Shown piece after piece: positions 61,628 through 64,000 of a stretch of DNA of 64,000 nt. The translations under genes were made by a program, and so were the position numbers. The first letter of the stretch is position 1. Each line of letters opens with the position of its first letter. The notes under the pieces were generated by a model that saw only the letters and a list, made by a program, of their open reading frames with translations, made no database searches and was not told the origin of the DNA. Source of the stretch: JABDIY01 sp963751955 (GTDB taxonomy: Bacteria; Actinomycetota; Acidimicrobiia; Acidimicrobiales; SZUA-35); assembly GCA_963751955.1 (NCBI GenBank), contig CAVVWM010000009.1, forward strand, positions 248,001 to 312,000, read 5' to 3'.

Positions 61628-62506
61628 GTGCGTGTGGTGCAGTTTTTGGTCGTAGCGGTGGTGGCGATCACCTCGGCGTGCACGACCACACAGACATCGG
61701 AAACAACAGCGCCGCTCAGTGGACCCGTTCGGTCGATCATCGCCGCTCAACCGGCGGCCCGGGGCCGGCCTGTCGCCACCACTGTCGGCTCCGCACCCGA
61801 ACCCACCATCAGGGGCGGGGTGCCGGTTCGTGTGATCGCCACCGACGCAACGGGCTCGGCCCGCGTTCAGGCGACGCCGTTCGCGCTCCGGGAACGGGCC
61901 CTGCCAACGGTCGATCTGCTGGTACCCCCGCCCGACGACGGTATTTTCCGGTCGACTGTGTTGGCCGTCGACGATGCAACGCTGGCCCGAACCACCTGGC
62001 ACGAGGACTGTCCGGTCGACCAGGAGGAGTTGGCATCCATAACAGTGAGTTTCATCGGCTTCGACGATGAGCCTCATACCGGCGAGCTGATCGTGCACGC
62101 CGACTACGCCGAACAAATCGCGGCGATCTTCGGTGAGCTGTTCGAACAGCGGTTTCCGATCGAAGAGATGCGGATCGTCGAGCCCGGGGACCTGATTCCG
62201 CCCCATTTGGGCGACACCAACAACACTTCGTCGTTCGTCTGTCGACGAGTGACCGGTGGCAGCCGATTCAGCGAACACGCCTCCGGGCTTGCCATCGACA
62301 TCAACCCCTTCCACAACCCCTATGTGAAGGGGCGCTCCGTGATCCCTGCCCTTTCCGGATCATTCGGTGACCGAGCATGGCAGCGACAGGGGATGATCGA
62401 GGCTGACAACCCGGTGGTCGATGCATTCAGACGGATCGGCTGGAAGTGGGGCGGCGAGTGGAACTCCCTGAAGGACTACCAGCATTTCAGCCACAACGGC
62501 CGCTGA
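61628..62506 (+). CDS. D-alanyl-D-alanine carboxypeptidase-like M15 family lipoprotein
   Basis: 292 residues from GTG at 61628. The N-terminus QFLVVAVVAITSAC is a lipoprotein signal (ITSAC lipobox), so the longer frame from 61472 is unlikely. A Ser/Thr/Pro-rich linker is followed by an M15-type zinc domain: SSFVCRRVTGGSRFSEHASG then LAIDINPFHNPY (SxHxxGxAxD) and GGEWNSLKDYQHFSH with the final His. These enzymes cut peptidoglycan stem peptides outside the membrane. The exact bond cut is not known. Confidence 0.85.
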   Translation: MRVVQFLVVAVVAITSACTTTQTSETTAPLSGPVRSIIAAQPAARGRPVATTVGSAPEPTIRGGVPVRVIATDATGSARVQATPFALRERALPTVDLLVPPPDDGIFRSTVLAVDDATLARTTWHEDCPVDQEELASITVSFIGFDDEPHTGELIVHADYAEQIAAIFGELFEQRFPIEEMRIVEPGDLIPPHLGDTNNTSSFVCRRVTGGSRFSEHASGLAIDINPFHNPYVKGRSVIPALSGSFGDRAWQRQGMIEADNPVVDAFRRIGWKWGGEWNSLKDYQHFSHNGR

Positions 62507-62609
62507 AGAAGTCTCTCGGGTTCCGTTTTCCCACCCCAGAGGCCATCGGAGGGCGAAGAACCGAGGGAGCATCCACGACTCTGTCACACCCTCTCGTCAT
62601 GCTGGATCA

Positions 62610-63875
62610 ATGCGAATCTTGCATACTTCGGACTGGCATCTAGGCCGGTCGTTCGGCACATACGGACTCCTCCACGATCAGGAGGAGTTTCTCGATTGGT
62701 TCGTCGCGACCGCAGTCGAAAACGAAGTGGAACTGGCAGTAATCGCCGGTGACATCTATGACCGCACCACTCCCCCGGCCGAGGCCATGCGGGCGTTCAA
62801 TCGAACTGTTGATGCTCTGAACCAGGCGGGTATCGAAGTCGCAGCGATCGCTGGTAATCACGATTCCGCCGACCGGGTGGCCATGTACCACGCATTCACC
62901 GAGACCAGTGGGCTCATTCTCCGAGGTGGGTTCCCCGACGGTGCCGACGTTGTGGTGCGCGACTACAGCGATGGTCCGCTGGCGATCGCAGCAATTCCGT
63001 TCCTCGACCCGCGAATGATGCCGCCCGGTTTCTCGCTGCTCGATCCCACAGACGGTCCCTTCAGCCACAACCGGGTGGTGACCGCCTGTGCCGAAGCGGC
63101 CCTCGCTGCGATTCCCCACAACATGCGGTCGGTTTCGATCGCCCACGGTTTCATCGCAGGTGCCACGGGGTGCGATTCCGAGCGAACTCCGGTGGCGTCT
63201 GTGGGCGGCACCGATCATATCGGCGCTGAAGTCTTCGAAGGATTCAGCTACACCGCCCTTGGGCATCTTCACCGCCCCCAGACCGTGCGGGGATCCGAAA
63301 CCATTCGGTATTCGGGTACGCCCCTGCCCTATTCGTTCAGCGAGACCGACCCCAAGTCGGTTGTGCTGGTCGAGATGGATCGGTCCGGCGAATGTCAGAT
63401 CGAGCTCATCACCGTGCCGGTCGGCAAAGCTGTCCGAACCGTGCGGGACACTTTCGCCAATCTTCTCAAGGCCGAACCCGACCCCGAGAGCCTGGTCCGG
63501 GTGGAACTCACCGACGCGTCCACCGTGCGAGACGCCAAACGCCGTTTGGAGAAGGTCTTCCCCCATATCATCGAACTCAAGCTGGTGAACCTTGGGGTCC
63601 GCGCTCGTCGCCCACGAACCGATGAGGCCGGATACGCATCCTTGGCCGCCGAGGTCCGAGCCTTTCTTGAAACCGTCACTGGTACTCACGCCGACCCAGA
63701 TCAGTTCCGGATGATCATCAATGCATTGGAGATTGCCGGGGCCGATGTCGGTGGCCGGTCCGAGGTTGCCGCTGTGGGTGAACCCAACACCGCTGTGGGT
63801 GAACCCGACACCGCAGTGGAGGATCTGGGACCGGCCCAGGGTCAACTGCTACTCATCAACGGCGAGGTGGCGTAG
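62610..63875 (+). CDS. sbcD: DNA repair exonuclease subunit SbcD
   Basis: 421 residues. An Mre11-family dsDNA exonuclease and hairpin endonuclease: LHTSDWHLGRSFG (D-x-H), VIAGDIYDRTTPP (GD), VAAIAGNHDSADRV (GNHD), SIAHGFIAGA and TALGHLHRPQTV (GxxH). Near the C-terminus a 21-bp direct repeat gives AVGEPNTAVGEPDTAV. SbcC starts at 63875 with a 1-nt overlap (TAGTG). SbcCD trims palindromic and blocked DNA ends, which may matter for the nested-palindrome repeats at the left of the window. Confidence 0.95.
   Translation: MRILHTSDWHLGRSFGTYGLLHDQEEFLDWFVATAVENEVELAVIAGDIYDRTTPPAEAMRAFNRTVDALNQAGIEVAAIAGNHDSADRVAMYHAFTETSGLILRGGFPDGADVVVRDYSDGPLAIAAIPFLDPRMMPPGFSLLDPTDGPFSHNRVVTACAEAALAAIPHNMRSVSIAHGFIAGATGCDSERTPVASVGGTDHIGAEVFEGFSYTALGHLHRPQTVRGSETIRYSGTPLPYSFSETDPKSVVLVEMDRSGECQIELITVPVGKAVRTVRDTFANLLKAEPDPESLVRVELTDASTVRDAKRRLEKVFPHIIELKLVNLGVRARRPRTDEAGYASLAAEVRAFLETVTGTHADPDQFRMIINALEIAGADVGGRSEVAAVGEPNTAVGEPDTAVEDLGPAQGQLLLINGEVA
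63771..63812 (+). repeat. Two-copy 21-bp tandem repeat inside sbcD
   Basis: Units 63771-63791 and 63792-63812 differ by one base and encode the duplicated peptide AVGEPNT/AVGEPDT in the C-terminal tail. Confidence 0.7.
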
Positions 63876-64000
63876 TGCACTTCGAGCGGCTGACCATCAG
63901 CGGGTTCGGCCCGTATGCGGGAACCGAAGTTGTCGACTTCGATGCCCTGGCCCAGAAAGGGCTCTTCAGCGTCACCGGCGACACCGGATCAGGCAAAACC
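63875..64000 (+). CDS. sbcC: SbcC ATPase, N-terminal 42 residues (runs off window)
   Basis: GTG at 63875 overlaps the sbcD stop. The seen peptide is VHFERLTISGFGPYAGTEVV, then ends with the Walker A GDTGSGKT at residues 35-42. This matches the N-terminal ATPase half of SbcC, the Rad50-like partner of SbcD. The rest lies outside the window. Confidence 0.9.
   Translation, partial: MHFERLTISGFGPYAGTEVVDFDALAQKGLFSVTGDTGSGKT

Overview
The window reads as chromosomal DNA of a moderately GC-rich actinobacterium. The markers are a DUF222/HNH (13E12-type) protein, a DUF2510-PrsW protein, an LppM-like lipoprotein, a PimB-like mannosyltransferase, an oleBC gene fusion, many GTG starts, and frequent leaderless promoters (a TANNNT box 6-8 nt before the start codon at 17 or more genes). 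A marine or aquatic Acidimicrobiia-like lineage is a reasonable guess, but this is inference. No rRNA, tRNA, CRISPR, insertion sequence or phage gene was found.

Layout. 0-2.5 kb: the 5' part of an N,N-dimethylformamidase-beta-like gene, an EAL-domain gene, and a striking non-coding repeat block (1841-2442). 2.5-20.7 kb: aldehyde dehydrogenase, adenosine/PfkB kinase, aminopeptidase N, metallophosphoesterase, PutA, TetR and HxlR regulators with visible operators, SDR, ferredoxin, NUDIX, a thioredoxin-like lipoprotein with an in-frame UGA, a sulfite-oxidase-like molybdoenzyme, kbl-tdh (threonine degradation), and an M23 peptidase. 20.9-34 kb: glycerol kinase, ROK kinase, aminotransferase, an SMC-like protein, a SRPBCC protein, a GT4 mannosyltransferase, queG, a zinc dehydrogenase and an HNH protein. 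34-43.6 kb: two ABC-2 type exporters, a VOC protein, citrate synthase, and a GNAT/acyl-CoA-synthetase fusion (protein acetyltransferase type). 43.7-52.3 kb: recC-recB-recD. 52.4-64 kb: LppM-like lipoprotein, an ArsC-like gene with an in-frame UGA, PrsW, a small zincin, an aminotransferase, an oleA-oleBC-oleD olefin cluster, an M15-type peptidase, and sbcD-sbcC.

Main discovery. Two unrelated redox genes each carry an in-frame UGA exactly at the catalytic cysteine: ArsC position 12, with Arg60, Arg94 and Arg107 all preserved, and the first cysteine of a thioredoxin CxxC. In both, the UGA is followed at once by a stem-loop with a guanine at +19 in the apical loop, as expected of a bacterial SECIS element. 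Both therefore look like selenoproteins, which naive gene calling breaks or truncates. The Sec machinery (selA, selB, selC, selD) is not in the window.

Quality caveat. At least nine single-base indels, mostly in short homopolymers, break seven otherwise intact genes (M23 peptidase, queG, ABC ATPase, ABC permease, VOC, GNAT-ACS, lppM). They look more like sequencing errors than decay. They change frame, whereas the two UGA codons do not.
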